Counted from the stretch's first letter, positions 16,651-25,602 are shown. The stretch: 64,000 bases of DNA from DASZIT01 sp036268775 (GCA_036268775.1 DATATM010000037.1:1-64000), one strand, 5' to 3'. Notes: generated from the letters alone by a model not told the origin. Made by a program: numbers and translations.

Positions 16651-19083
16651 ATGGCCGGAGTATTCGCGGGTCTACAGGTGCTCGATCTGTCGTGGGGGAC
16701 CGCCGGGCCGATGACGACGATGTTCCTCGCCGACAACGGCGCCGATGTGACCCGCATCGAACCTCCCGATGGGGATCCGTTCCGGGACCAGACCGGCTAC
16801 CGGGTCTGGCATCGCGGAAAGCGCAGCGCTCGCCTCGACCTGCGTTCCGCCGAGGGCCACCGGGCGTTTCTGGCGCTGGTCGGCACCGCCGACCTGGTCG
16901 TCGACAGTTTCTCGCCGGGCACCACCGCCGACTTGGGCATCGACCACCAGAGTCTGAGCCAGCTCAATCCGCGGTTGATCACCTGTTCGATCACCGGATA
17001 CGGAGAGCACCCCGAGCACCGGGACCGGCCCGGCTACGACGGTCTAGTCGCCGCCCGGACCGGCCTCCTCTACGACCAGAAGGGCCGACGGGGTTCCGCC
17101 ATGGAGTACATCGGCGGCCGCCCCGGTCCTCATCCCGAGTTCGATGGGCCCGACGGACTGGTCCGGGGTGCCGATCGCCCGGGTCCGGTGTTCCCGAGGA
17201 CCCCCTGGCCGAGCGTGGGGGCCACCTACTTTGCCACCCTCGGCATCGCCGCCGCCCTCCGAGCCCGGGAGGTCACCGGGGAGGGGCAGCGGGTCACCAC
17301 CTCGCTGCTCCAGGGAGCGTTGGCCGCCGCCTCGCTCAACTGGCAACGGGTGGAGAACCCCGACGCCCCCCTCTACTGGATGTGGCCGATCGACTCCCGG
17401 TCGATCGAGGGGATCTACCAGTGCGCCGATGGGCGCTGGGTGCACCATTGGACTGTCCGACCCCGCTGGGTGCTCGCCTCCGCCGAGCACGACGAGTTGG
17501 GCACGGTGGAACTCGACGCCGCCTACCGCGACGACCCGGACCGGATCTCGATGGAGGCCGACGGCCTCCTCACCGGCATCTTCCTCCATCCGCTGCTGAC
17601 CGAGGCATTCAAGAAGTTCCCGTCGGCGGAATGGGTGAAGGCAGGGGAGGCGGCCGGCATGGGCGTCGCCATCGTGCGCTCGCCGGGCGAGGCGCTGGCC
17701 GATCCGTCGTTTCTCGCCGACGGCTGTGTGGTCGAGGTCGACGATCCGGAGGTGGGACGGATCCGGCACGCCGGCCCGCTGCTGGAGTTCTCCGCGACTC
17801 CCGGCGCGGTGTCGGGACCCGCCCCTCGTTCGGGCCAGCACACCGCCGAGGTGCGGGCCGCCGCCCGGGAGGCCGAGGCGGCGCCGGCGGCGACCTCCCG
17901 CCGTCAACCCGACGCCACCCTGGACCATCCGTTGCAGGGCATTCGGGTCCTCGACCTCGGGCTCGGGGTGGCCGGGCCCTACACCGGCAGGGTGATGGCC
18001 GATCTCGGTGCCGACGTCATCAAGGTCAACGCCCTCCACGACACTTACTGGGCCGGCACCCACATGGGGCTCGGCACCAACCGGGGCAAGCGGAGCATCG
18101 CGCTGAACCTCAAGCACAAGGGCGGTCGCGAGGCCCTGGAGAAGCTCATCGAGACCGCCGACGTGGTGGCCACCAATTGGCGCCCGGGAGCTGCGGCTCG
18201 ACTCGGCATCGACTACGAGACGCTCCGCCAGCGCTATCCGGGCCTCATCTACTGCAACACCCGAGGTTACGAGAAAGGCCCCCGGTCGGAACTGCCGGGA
18301 ACCGACCAAACCGCCGCCGCCCTCTCCGGCACCGAGTGGGAGGACGGGGCCAGTGATGCGGGGAACCCGCCGCTCTGGAGCCGGTCGAACATGGGGGACA
18401 CCGGGAACGCCCTCCTGGCGGCCATCGCCATCGTTGGGGCCCTCTACCACCGCCAAAAGACCGGCGAAGGGCAAGAGGTCAGCACCTCCATCGTCAACGC
18501 CGGGTTGCTCCATACCTCCTACGCCTGGATTCACGCCGACGGGACCCCGGCGGAGTGGGGGCACGTCGACGGGGACCAGTACGGCCTGTCGCCCTATTAC
18601 CGCCTCTACCAGGGCTCCGACCAGCAGTGGCTCTTTCTTGCCGCGGTGTCTCCCGGGGAACGGGCCAAACTGAACTCGGTGATCAGCGACCTCGACGCGG
18701 TGGTCGGTGACTCGGAGAAGGAGGCGGCATTGCTGATGTCGGAACTTGGCAGTCGACCGGCGGCCGACTGGTTCACCCGGCTCGACGAGGTCGGCGTGCC
18801 GGTTGAGCTCGTCGACGAAGCATTCTGTCGGACCATCTTTGACGACCCGGAAGCGAAGGCATCGCAGCTGATCACCGAAACCTGGTCGGGGAGTGTCGGG
18901 CGGTTCGAAGACCCCGGTCTCCTGGTCAATGTCTGGCCGGCCACCGGCGTGATCCAACGGGGCCCCTCCATGTGCGGCGAGCACACCCGGGAGATCCTCC
19001 GGGAAATCGGGTACTCCGATGAGGAGGTCGACGGCCTGGCCGCCGACAAGGGAATCCTCGACGCAGCCCGGGAGCCGTCGTGA
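16651..19083 (+). CDS. Two-domain CaiB/BaiF (family III) CoA-transferase
   Basis: An 810-residue protein with two complete family III CoA-transferase domains. The first covers about residues 1-400 and the second begins near 427 (HPLQGIRVLDLGLGVAGPYTG). Each has a candidate catalytic aspartate: Asp130 in GYDGLVAARTG and Asp552 in GTDQTAAALSG. Family III enzymes move CoA between carboxylic acids without ATP. Single-domain forms act as dimers, so this fusion may be an internal heterodimer. ATG 16651 is chosen over ATG 16612, which lies inside the operator. Its stop overlaps the GTG of the DUF35 gene, so the operon continues. Confidence 0.85.
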   Translation: MAGVFAGLQVLDLSWGTAGPMTTMFLADNGADVTRIEPPDGDPFRDQTGYRVWHRGKRSARLDLRSAEGHRAFLALVGTADLVVDSFSPGTTADLGIDHQSLSQLNPRLITCSITGYGEHPEHRDRPGYDGLVAARTGLLYDQKGRRGSAMEYIGGRPGPHPEFDGPDGLVRGADRPGPVFPRTPWPSVGATYFATLGIAAALRAREVTGEGQRVTTSLLQGALAAASLNWQRVENPDAPLYWMWPIDSRSIEGIYQCADGRWVHHWTVRPRWVLASAEHDELGTVELDAAYRDDPDRISMEADGLLTGIFLHPLLTEAFKKFPSAEWVKAGEAAGMGVAIVRSPGEALADPSFLADGCVVEVDDPEVGRIRHAGPLLEFSATPGAVSGPAPRSGQHTAEVRAAAREAEAAPAATSRRQPDATLDHPLQGIRVLDLGLGVAGPYTGRVMADLGADVIKVNALHDTYWAGTHMGLGTNRGKRSIALNLKHKGGREALEKLIETADVVATNWRPGAAARLGIDYETLRQRYPGLIYCNTRGYEKGPRSELPGTDQTAAALSGTEWEDGASDAGNPPLWSRSNMGDTGNALLAAIAIVGALYHRQKTGEGQEVSTSIVNAGLLHTSYAWIHADGTPAEWGHVDGDQYGLSPYYRLYQGSDQQWLFLAAVSPGERAKLNSVISDLDAVVGDSEKEAALLMSELGSRPAADWFTRLDEVGVPVELVDEAFCRTIFDDPEAKASQLITETWSGSVGRFEDPGLLVNVWPATGVIQRGPSMCGEHTREILREIGYSDEEVDGLAADKGILDAAREPS

Positions 19084-19502
19084 GCGACGCCCCCGCGGTG
19101 ACCCGACCGGCGCCGATCGTCACCGACGACAATCAGGGCTTCTGGCAGGCGGCCCGGGAAGGTCGGCTGGTGACCCAGCGCTGCCACCGGTGTGGGCGGC
19201 TCCAACATCCACCCCGGCCGATGTGCCCGTCCTGCCACTCGCTCGAGCAGGACGTCATCGACCTGGCCGGCACCGGCGTGGTCTACAGCTACTCGATCCT
19301 CCACCACCCCCAGCACCCGTCGTTCGACTACCCGGTGATCGCCGCCCTGGTCGAGCTGGATGAGGGCGTTCGTATCCTCTCCAATCTGGTCGACATCCTT
19401 CCCGGCGACGTCCGGATCGGCATGCCGGTGCAGGTGCGGTTCGAACCGACTTGTGACGACATGGCGGTCCCGGTGTTCGCCCCTCGAGGGGAAGACCGGT
19501 GA
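19080..19502 (+). CDS. DUF35 OB-fold protein with zinc ribbon (second copy)
   Basis: A 140-residue DUF35 protein with zinc-ribbon cysteines at 35, 38, 49 and 52 (CHRCG and CPSC), then an OB-fold. It begins with GTG overlapping the CaiB stop (GTGA, 19080-19083) and ends overlapping the next GTG (19499-19502). This tight coupling to the thiolase-like gene matches the Ltp2-DUF35 aldolase arrangement, in which DUF35 binds acyl-CoA. It is a paralogue of the 4568-5005 protein but lies before, not after, its thiolase-like partner. Confidence 0.88.
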   Translation: MSDAPAVTRPAPIVTDDNQGFWQAAREGRLVTQRCHRCGRLQHPPRPMCPSCHSLEQDVIDLAGTGVVYSYSILHHPQHPSFDYPVIAALVELDEGVRILSNLVDILPGDVRIGMPVQVRFEPTCDDMAVPVFAPRGEDR

Positions 19503-20665
19503 GCCATCCCCTGGCCAGTTCCACCGCCATCGTCGGTATCGGCCAGACCGAGTTCTCCAAGGCGGCCGGCCGCAGCGAGACGCAGCTGGCCAGCGAGGCG
19601 ATCGTCGCCGCCCTGGCCGACGCCGGGTTGTCGACCGGCGACGTCGACGGGCTGGTCAGCTACACCATCGATCCGGTCGAGGAGACCGAACTGGCCCGGG
19701 CCGTCGGCTTCGATGAGATCGGGTTCTCCAGTCGGGTGCCTTACGGTGGCGGCGGCTCCCAGGGGGTCCTCCTCCATGCCGCCGCCGCGGTCGCCTCCGG
19801 CGCCGCCAGTGTGGTGGTCGCCTACCGGGCGATCAAGGCCCGGTCCGGTCCTCGTTTCGGCCGTGCTGACGTGGGCGGCCGCCCGACGTCATCCCACTCC
19901 GGCACCACCGCCATGCAGTGGTGCTCACCCTTCGGGGTCCTGACTCCGGCCTCATGGATGTCGCTCAACGCCACCCGGTACATGCACGCCTACGGCGTCG
20001 AGAGCGCCGATTTCGGCCGGGCGGTGGTGCAATTCCGTGCCTATGCCGCCAACAACCCCAATGCCCACTTCTATAAGAAGCCGATCACCCTGGCGGACCA
20101 CCAAGCCTCCCGATGGGTGGCTGAACCGGCGATCCGCCTGTTCGACTGCTGCCAGGAGACGGACGGTTCGGCCGCAGTGGTGATCACCAGCGCCGAGCGG
20201 GGGCGGGACGCCAACCGACCGGTGCTCATCGCGGCGGCAGCCGGCGCCGGACTCTTCGAGGAGGAGATCGCCAGCAACCACTACCGGCCCAACCTCGAGG
20301 TAATGGACGGATCGGTGGCCCTGGCCAGGCGGCTGTTCGACGGCTTCGGCTTCGACCGCGGCGACATCGATGTCGCCATGATCTATGACGCCTTCTCACC
20401 TATCCTGCTGATGCAGCTGGAGGGACTCGGGTTCTGTGGCTTCGGCGAGGCCAAGGATTTCATCGCCGACGGCCAACTCGGCCTGGAAGGCAGCCTGCCC
20501 TGCAACACCAACGGCGGGCTCATCGGCGAGGGATACATCCACGGCTTGAACCTGACCCTCGAAGCGGTCCGCCAGCTGCGAGGCGACTCGGTGAACCAGG
20601 TCGAGAGCCCGACGACCGCCCTGGTGTCGGCCAGCCGGACCGGCGTCATCCTCCAGCGGCCCTAG
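19499..20665 (+). CDS. Ltp2-like aldolase of the thiolase superfamily
   Basis: A 388-residue thiolase-superfamily protein lacking the nucleophilic cysteine: the expected region reads YGGGGSQGVLLHAAAAVASG. Two tyrosines stand out, Tyr296 in MIYDAFSP and Tyr346 in GEGYIHGLN, the arrangement expected for steroid side-chain retro-aldolases such as Ltp2, which cleave a beta-hydroxyacyl-CoA into a ketone or aldehyde and a shorter acyl-CoA. GTG 19499 overlaps the DUF35 stop. Aldolase activity is an inference from motif and context; a lipid-transfer or condensing role remains possible. Confidence 0.8.
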   Translation: MSHPLASSTAIVGIGQTEFSKAAGRSETQLASEAIVAALADAGLSTGDVDGLVSYTIDPVEETELARAVGFDEIGFSSRVPYGGGGSQGVLLHAAAAVASGAASVVVAYRAIKARSGPRFGRADVGGRPTSSHSGTTAMQWCSPFGVLTPASWMSLNATRYMHAYGVESADFGRAVVQFRAYAANNPNAHFYKKPITLADHQASRWVAEPAIRLFDCCQETDGSAAVVITSAERGRDANRPVLIAAAAGAGLFEEEIASNHYRPNLEVMDGSVALARRLFDGFGFDRGDIDVAMIYDAFSPILLMQLEGLGFCGFGEAKDFIADGQLGLEGSLPCNTNGGLIGEGYIHGLNLTLEAVRQLRGDSVNQVESPTTALVSASRTGVILQRP

Positions 20666-20744
20666 TCGCACCCATGCCATCTCTCCGATCTGTCCGCCGG
20701 CGGACGTGTCGATGGGCCCCGGCTCTTCACCTTGGCGTCGTTCG

Positions 20745-21731
20745 ATGATGGGCGAGGTAGCCAAGGCCACCGTGGAGGTGGAGGTCACCGGGCACGCCCC
20801 GAAGGGTTGCCGCCAGGTGACCACGGACCTGTTCATCCCGACCCACCCCGACTCCGACCCTGCCCTCTGGTGCTGTGTGCCGGGGGGTGGCATGAACCGG
20901 GCCTACTTCGATCTGGATGTGCCCCCGAATGTCGGCGAATTCAGCCTGGCGAGGTTCGCGGCGGCTCGCGGCCAGGTGGTGCTCACCATCGACCCTCCCG
21001 GGGTCGGAGACAGTGATAGCCCGGATGACGGCAATGAACTGACACCTCGGGCCCTGGCCGACACCCTCGACTTCGTGGTCGGGGACGTACGCCGGAAATT
21101 GGCGCAGGGCGATCTCGAGGGGATCCCACCGACGTCCTGCCGGGTGACGGTCGGGGTGGGACACTCCGCCGGCGGACTGCTGGTGGCTTGCCAACAGGGG
21201 CGTCACCACTCCTACGACGCGGTAGCCCTGCCGGGGTTCTCCGGCAGCGGGCTTCGCCCCGTCCTCACCGACCAGGAAGCGGCGTTCATCGACAGGCCGG
21301 AAGCCTTGGTGGCGGTGCTGCCGGAGCTGGTGCGGGCTCGATTCGGGGACCCGCTGCCCCAGTGGCCGAATGCCCGATCGGGAACCGCCATGGTCGGAGA
21401 CTCCGACGAGCAGGTGGCGGCTGCCTCCGACCGGGCCAGCAGCCGCCTCCTGGCATTGGTCGGAATGACCGCATTGATTCCCGGCTCGACCCAACCCGAA
21501 CTGGACCGAATCGATGTCCCCACCCTGGTGGCGGCGGGGGATCATGACATCGTCGGCGACTTGGCGGCATTGGTCGGGCAACTCCCGGCCTGTCACGACC
21601 TCACGCTGTTCACCTTGATGGGTAGCGGCCACAACCACAACGTGGCCGACTCCCGAATGGTCCTGTGGGATCGGCTGGTGCGATGGGTCGGTGCCCTCCG
21701 CCCCGATCAGCCGTCGGGGCGGGAGTGGTGA
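20745..21731 (+). CDS. Alpha/beta-fold hydrolase
   Basis: A hydrolase of about 328 residues. The nucleophile elbow is GHSAGG (Ser141), with VLTIDPPGVGDSD before it and a likely acid and histidine in AAGDHDIV and MGSGHNHN near the C-terminus. The oxyanion segment CCVPGGGMNRAYF follows the first strands. Ribosome-binding sites are weak; ATG 20745 is used, with ATG 20748 and GTG 20706 as alternatives. It lies 79 bases after the aldolase-like gene in the same direction. Thioesterase, lactonase or esterase roles are all possible. Confidence 0.72.
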   Translation: MMGEVAKATVEVEVTGHAPKGCRQVTTDLFIPTHPDSDPALWCCVPGGGMNRAYFDLDVPPNVGEFSLARFAAARGQVVLTIDPPGVGDSDSPDDGNELTPRALADTLDFVVGDVRRKLAQGDLEGIPPTSCRVTVGVGHSAGGLLVACQQGRHHSYDAVALPGFSGSGLRPVLTDQEAAFIDRPEALVAVLPELVRARFGDPLPQWPNARSGTAMVGDSDEQVAAASDRASSRLLALVGMTALIPGSTQPELDRIDVPTLVAAGDHDIVGDLAALVGQLPACHDLTLFTLMGSGHNHNVADSRMVLWDRLVRWVGALRPDQPSGREW

Positions 21732-21756
21732 CCTTGCCAGCTGGCTGTCCATCGTG

Positions 21757-21790
21757 TTGACTGGGTGCCGTCACATAGTAACAACTATGG
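21757..21790. promoter_or_regulatory. Family-A operator upstream of P450, with TTGACT element
   Basis: Bases 21773-21790 read ACATAGTA-AC-AACTATGG, the family-A palindrome with two arm mismatches and the same 18-base frame as the other copies. TTGACT at 21757-21762 could be a -35 element, but no convincing -10 lies at 16-18 bases. The site is in the 183-base gap before the P450 gene, implying a separate, co-regulated transcription unit. Confidence 0.55.
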
Positions 21791-21914
21791 AGAATCGGCT
21801 GGACTGGCCAATCCTCCCGTTGACCGCGGTCAGAGTGCGCCTCTGACGGTCCGGCGATCGGCCACACCGCGGCCCGGTTGAGCTCTTGAGCATTCGGAAA
21901 GAAGGCAACAATCC

Positions 21915-23144
21915 ATGACCCAGACCGCACTGGTCTACGACCCGTCCTCGTACCAGCTCCATGATGATCCGTTCCCGTTCTACCGACGGATGCAGGACGA
22001 GGCGCCGCTGTACCACAACCCCGACCTGGGCTTCTGGGCCCTCACCCGGTTCGACGATGTGCTGGCCGGGCTGGGCGACTGGGGGATCTTCAGTTCCGCC
22101 CAGGGAACCCTCATCGAGCAGATCCAGAGCGGTGGCCCTCCCCCCGACATGATGATCTTCCACGATCCGCCCCGACACCAACAACTGCGCCGACTGGTGG
22201 GACGGGCCTTCACCCCCCGGCGGGTGGCGGAGCTCGACGGCCAGATCCGATCGATGTGCGCGGCCTGGCTCGAGCCCCTGGTGGATTCGGGCGGCGGGGA
22301 GATCGTCGCCGACCTGGCCGGCAAACTGCCGATGGCGGTGATCGCCACCCTGCTGGGGGCTCCCGCCGAGGACAACCAACGGCTGAAGCTGCTGTCCGAC
22401 CGTCTCTTGCATCGAGAGGACGGAGCGGTGGCCAAGCCCGAGGACGCCGCCGCCGCCGGGCTCGAGCTCTACCTCTATTTCGGCGAGATGATTGCGGCCC
22501 GCCGCCTGTCGCCGGCCGACGATCTGGCCACCGCGCTCATCGAGGCGGAAGTCATCGGCAGCGACGGCGAAGCCGAGCGGCTCACCGATGACGAGATTGT
22601 CTCCTTCTGCCTGCTGCTCGGGGTGGCGGGCAACGAGACGACGGCCAAGATGATCGCCACCGGCACGGTGGTGTTGGACCGCTTCCCCGACGAACGGGCC
22701 CGCCTGGTCGAGAACCCGGAGCTGTGGCCGAACGCCGTCGAAGAGCTGCTCCGCTTCGACCCGCCCTCGCACTACCAGGGTCGAGTGACCACCGAACCGG
22801 TGGTTCGCCACGGCGAGGAGATCCCCGAGGGGAGCATCGTCCTCCTGGTCAACGGGGCGGCCAACCGCGATCCCCGCGCCTTCGACGAACCGGAGCGGTA
22901 CATCGCCGACCGGCCGATCGAGCGGCACCTCGCCTTTGGCCACAGCATCCATTTCTGCCTGGGCGCCCCACTGGCCAGGCTGGAGACCCGCATCGCCCTG
23001 CAAGAGATCCTCCGCCGGTTCCCCCGCTATGAGGTCGACAGGGAGGGAATCGAACGGTTCCATTCCACCAACATCCGGGGGCTGTCCAAGGTCCCCTTCA
23101 CCGGCGGGGGCGGAGCAATGTTCCCGGCTGCGCCCCTGGGCTAG
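21915..23144 (+). CDS. Cytochrome P450
   Basis: A 409-residue soluble bacterial P450. The heme-ligand loop is FGHSIHFCLGAPLAR with Cys348; the I-helix oxygen-binding motif is GVAGNETT near residues 235-242; the K-helix ExxR is EELLR. It would hydroxylate a hydrophobic substrate using an external ferredoxin and reductase, none of which is encoded nearby. AAGAAGG lies upstream of ATG 21915. The stop overlaps the stop of the convergent amidohydrolase. A related P450, sharing the segment FTPRRVAEL, is at 35900-37138. Confidence 0.92.
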   Translation: MTQTALVYDPSSYQLHDDPFPFYRRMQDEAPLYHNPDLGFWALTRFDDVLAGLGDWGIFSSAQGTLIEQIQSGGPPPDMMIFHDPPRHQQLRRLVGRAFTPRRVAELDGQIRSMCAAWLEPLVDSGGGEIVADLAGKLPMAVIATLLGAPAEDNQRLKLLSDRLLHREDGAVAKPEDAAAAGLELYLYFGEMIAARRLSPADDLATALIEAEVIGSDGEAERLTDDEIVSFCLLLGVAGNETTAKMIATGTVVLDRFPDERARLVENPELWPNAVEELLRFDPPSHYQGRVTTEPVVRHGEEIPEGSIVLLVNGAANRDPRAFDEPERYIADRPIERHLAFGHSIHFCLGAPLARLETRIALQEILRRFPRYEVDREGIERFHSTNIRGLSKVPFTGGGGAMFPAAPLG

Positions 23145-24199
23145 ACGCCGTAGAGGCGAGCGGCGTTGCCGGCGACGATCAAATCCCGCTCATCTTCGGG
23201 AATTCCGGCGAAGTTCTTCTCCACCACGCTCTGCGAGTTCGGCCATGACGTCGCCGGATGGGGAAAATCGGTCGACCACATGATCCGGTCGACGCCGAGC
23301 TCATGGCGATGGGCCAGGCCCCGGGGATCGTCGACGAAGGTCAGGTACATCTGCCGGTGGAAGTAACTGCTCGGCTTGTCGTCCAACAGTGGGAAGTCGT
23401 AGGGACCCTCGTACATGGAGTCGATCATGTCCAGATAGGAAGGCACCCATCCGAGGCTGGGCTCCACCAGGACGACCTTGAGCTCGGGGAACCGAGCCAG
23501 GACGCCGGGCAGGATCCAGAACCCGATCGTCTCGGCCAGGCGGAGGGCCGGCTGGGAGGTGAAGATGCCCTTGTTGGGCGTCGGGTCGCGGCGGAACAGG
23601 TCCCACAGCGACTGGACCAGTCCGAGATGCTGGCTGATCGACATCCCGGACTCGGAGATGGTTGCCCACACCGGGTCATAGCGGGAGTCGTGGTACTCGG
23701 GGAGACCCACTTCCGACGGGAAGGTGGGGATGTGGACGGCGCGGGCGCCGCCGGCCGCCAGTGCCTCCACCTGCTGGACGGCAAAATCAATGTCGATGAG
23801 CGGTACCTGGTAGGCGGGGACGAACCGCTTCGGGTCGACCGAGGCGAAGTCGAGCATGACCCGGTTGAAGGCCTCGGAGGCTTCCATCCACCCTTCCCGC
23901 ATGAACGGGTAGTGCCGGAAGGCACTGACTTCGCTGTAGAGGATCTCGGCGTCCACCCCGTCACGGTCCATCGCCTTGAGGCGGGCGGAGGGGTCGTAGT
24001 AGCCGGGGTCGCTGAATGCCTCGTGGCTGAACCCCATGGCCAGCACCGAGGGGTCGACGCCCCCCATTTCCTCCAGGTGCATCAAGCGCTCGGCTTCCAC
24101 CGCGTCATCCCAGGCGGAGTGGTACTTCGAGGGCATATTCGCCTTGATCTGGTCCGGAACGATCTTCACATGCGAATCCACAGAGATCAGTCGGGTCAT
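23141..24199 (-). CDS. Amidohydrolase-2 family hydrolase (divergent type)
   Basis: A 352-residue amidohydrolase starting at ATG 24199, with an excellent GAGGAGGGG upstream; the frame is open further but without similarity. The N-terminal motif is ISVDSHVKIVPD, so it lacks the HVVEP form of the other three paralogues; ISQHLG and WSTDFPHPATSWP supply the later histidine and aspartate. It is less similar to the 6475 and 15257 proteins than they are to each other. It is divergent from the TetR gene with a family-A operator in between, so it is a probable target of that regulator. Confidence 0.82.
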   Translation of the reverse strand: MTRLISVDSHVKIVPDQIKANMPSKYHSAWDDAVEAERLMHLEEMGGVDPSVLAMGFSHEAFSDPGYYDPSARLKAMDRDGVDAEILYSEVSAFRHYPFMREGWMEASEAFNRVMLDFASVDPKRFVPAYQVPLIDIDFAVQQVEALAAGGARAVHIPTFPSEVGLPEYHDSRYDPVWATISESGMSISQHLGLVQSLWDLFRRDPTPNKGIFTSQPALRLAETIGFWILPGVLARFPELKVVLVEPSLGWVPSYLDMIDSMYEGPYDFPLLDDKPSSYFHRQMYLTFVDDPRGLAHRHELGVDRIMWSTDFPHPATSWPNSQSVVEKNFAGIPEDERDLIVAGNAARLYGV

Positions 24200-24268
24200 C
24201 GGTCCCCTCCTCGAGCGTTGCCCGGAGCGTTCGCCGGCAGAGCGCCGACGCTGGCTCGCAGTCAACAT

Positions 24269-24286
24269 CCATAGTAACTACAATGG
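24269..24286. promoter_or_regulatory. Family-A operator between amidohydrolase and TetR genes
   Basis: CCATAGTA-AC-TACAATGG has one arm mismatch from the perfect palindrome. It lies 69 bases before the amidohydrolase start and 53 before the preferred TetR start, central in the divergent gap, as expected for a self-regulating TetR repressor that also controls its neighbour. Confidence 0.6.
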
Positions 24287-24339
24287 TGACGGTATCACAG
24301 GCGCCGTGCACCGACAAGGGGGGCCGTAGAGTTGCCGAC

Positions 24340-25023
24340 GTGACCAAACCCCCGCCGATCACCGCGACGACCGGGCTTCCCTCCAAGCGCGCCGCCTCCA
24401 CCAACGGCGACGGGGCGACCCGCCAGCGCGTCCTCGATGCAACGGTGGCCTGCATTCTGGAACTCGGGTTCTACCGGTCGAGCACCAACGAGATCGCCCG
24501 GCGGGCCGGGGTGACCTGGGGTGTCATCCAGCACTATTTCGGCACCCGAGAGAAATTGATGCTGGCGGTCCTCCACGACGGCAACTACCACCTGGTCGAT
24601 TCCGTCGTCGGCGTCCACATTGAAGGCGCCACCGTCAGTGAACGGATGGGACAGCTCGTGGATATCTTCGTGGCCTACTACGCCCGGCCGGAGTACCTGG
24701 CCAACTTGCAGGTGCTCCTCAGCATGGACCGCGATCCTCGCACCAGCGCCGAAGTCCGGCATACCATGCGCGAAGTGGCCGAGCGATCGAACGTCCACGT
24801 CCGCCGGCTGTTGCGGGAGGCACTGGGATCGGCCGCGAATGTCCCCGATCTCCTCGACACGGTCTTCCTGGCTCTTCGTGGCTTCGGGCTCAGCCAGCAA
24901 CTTCTCGACACCATGTCTTATGACGCCCCGGCGCCCAAGCGGGACCGGGTTGCCCGGCAGCGCCGGCTGTTGGTGAGCCTGCTGGCGCCTTTCATCGAGG
25001 AGGCCGGCTCCAAAGGGTCCTGA
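24340..25023 (+). CDS. TetR-family transcriptional regulator, candidate master of the family-A regulon
   Basis: A repressor of about 227 residues. The N-terminal helix-turn-helix is seen in ATRQRVLDATVACILELGFYRSSTNEIARRAGVTWGVIQHYFGTREKL, interrupted here only for description; the rest is an all-helical ligand domain. GTG 24340 is preferred; ATG 24283 would begin inside the operator. Family-A palindromes flank the gene at 24269-24286 and 25023-25040 and recur before the CaiB operon and the P450. The ligand may be an acyl-CoA intermediate. The link between this protein and the sites is inferred from position. Confidence 0.85.
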   Translation: MTKPPPITATTGLPSKRAASTNGDGATRQRVLDATVACILELGFYRSSTNEIARRAGVTWGVIQHYFGTREKLMLAVLHDGNYHLVDSVVGVHIEGATVSERMGQLVDIFVAYYARPEYLANLQVLLSMDRDPRTSAEVRHTMREVAERSNVHVRRLLREALGSAANVPDLLDTVFLALRGFGLSQQLLDTMSYDAPAPKRDRVARQRRLLVSLLAPFIEEAGSKGS

Positions 25024-25040
25024 TATAGTAACTACTATGG
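25023..25040. promoter_or_regulatory. Family-A operator overlapping the TetR stop
   Basis: ATATAGTA-AC-TACTATGG has two mismatches at the outer end of the left arm. It begins at the last base of the TetR stop codon and lies 46 bases before the small conserved gene, so it probably controls the 25087 gene and the CaiB/SnoaL genes behind it. Confidence 0.58.
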
Positions 25041-25086
25041 TGCAGCCAACAGCCGGCGTCTCACCCGTGCCGAGAGGTACAGCGCC

Positions 25087-25395
25087 GTGCAACTGAAGCC
25101 GGGAGCCCGGGTACGCAGCGCCGTCTGTGCGACGGAGGTCGTGGTGGTCAGGGCTCCAGCCGGCGACGTCGACCTCTGGTGCGGGGGTGTTCCGACCCTT
25201 GACCTGGCATCCGCACCGTCGCGGGGCGGCGGTCCGGTGGCAGGTCAAGACGAAGGGACACTGCTGGGCAAGCGGTACTCGCACGACGCCACCGGGCTCG
25301 AGGTGCTGTGCACCAAGAGCGGGGCGGGCACCCTGTCGGTGGCGGGGGAACCCTTGGGCCTCCAGCAGGCCAAGCCGCTTCCCTCCTCCGACTGA
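25087..25395 (+). CDS. Small conserved actinobacterial protein of unknown function
   Basis: A 102-residue protein from GTG 25087, beginning MQLKPGARVRSAVCATEVVVVRA and ending with AKPLPSSD. Two or three cysteines (residues 14, 32 and 75) are present but no metal motif is obvious; there is no signal peptide or membrane segment. I recall similar short proteins beside acyl-CoA genes in other actinobacteria but cannot name a function. The family-A operator 46 bases upstream ties it to the catabolic regulon. A 207-base gap, without visible features apart from the short frame noted under the next gene, follows. Confidence 0.6.
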   Translation: MQLKPGARVRSAVCATEVVVVRAPAGDVDLWCGGVPTLDLASAPSRGGGPVAGQDEGTLLGKRYSHDATGLEVLCTKSGAGTLSVAGEPLGLQQAKPLPSSD

Positions 25396-25602
25396 CCCGC
25401 TTCCACATCGGACGGATCGCCCGCCGCCCTCCGGGCGAACTCGAGTGCCAGCGACGGTCTGATCAGTGGTGGCAGGCGTCGGACCGTCGGGGGTCGGAGG
25501 GCCTACGACTACGATCCCGGCCTGAGGAGCGCCCGCGGTGTCCGGCGAACGGGCAAGGTCCGAAACACCGCCAGGAGAGGACAACGAACATGGGGGAGAC
25601 GG

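Noticed and set aside
17044..18984. Minus-strand open frame of 646 codons across the CaiB fusion
   Set aside because: Antisense to two well-conserved CoA-transferase domains; composition typical of a third-codon GC shadow.
24283..24339. ATG 24283 as the TetR start
   Set aside because: It lies inside the family-A operator, has no ribosome-binding site, and the added 19 residues show no TetR similarity. GTG 24340 is preferred, though not proven.
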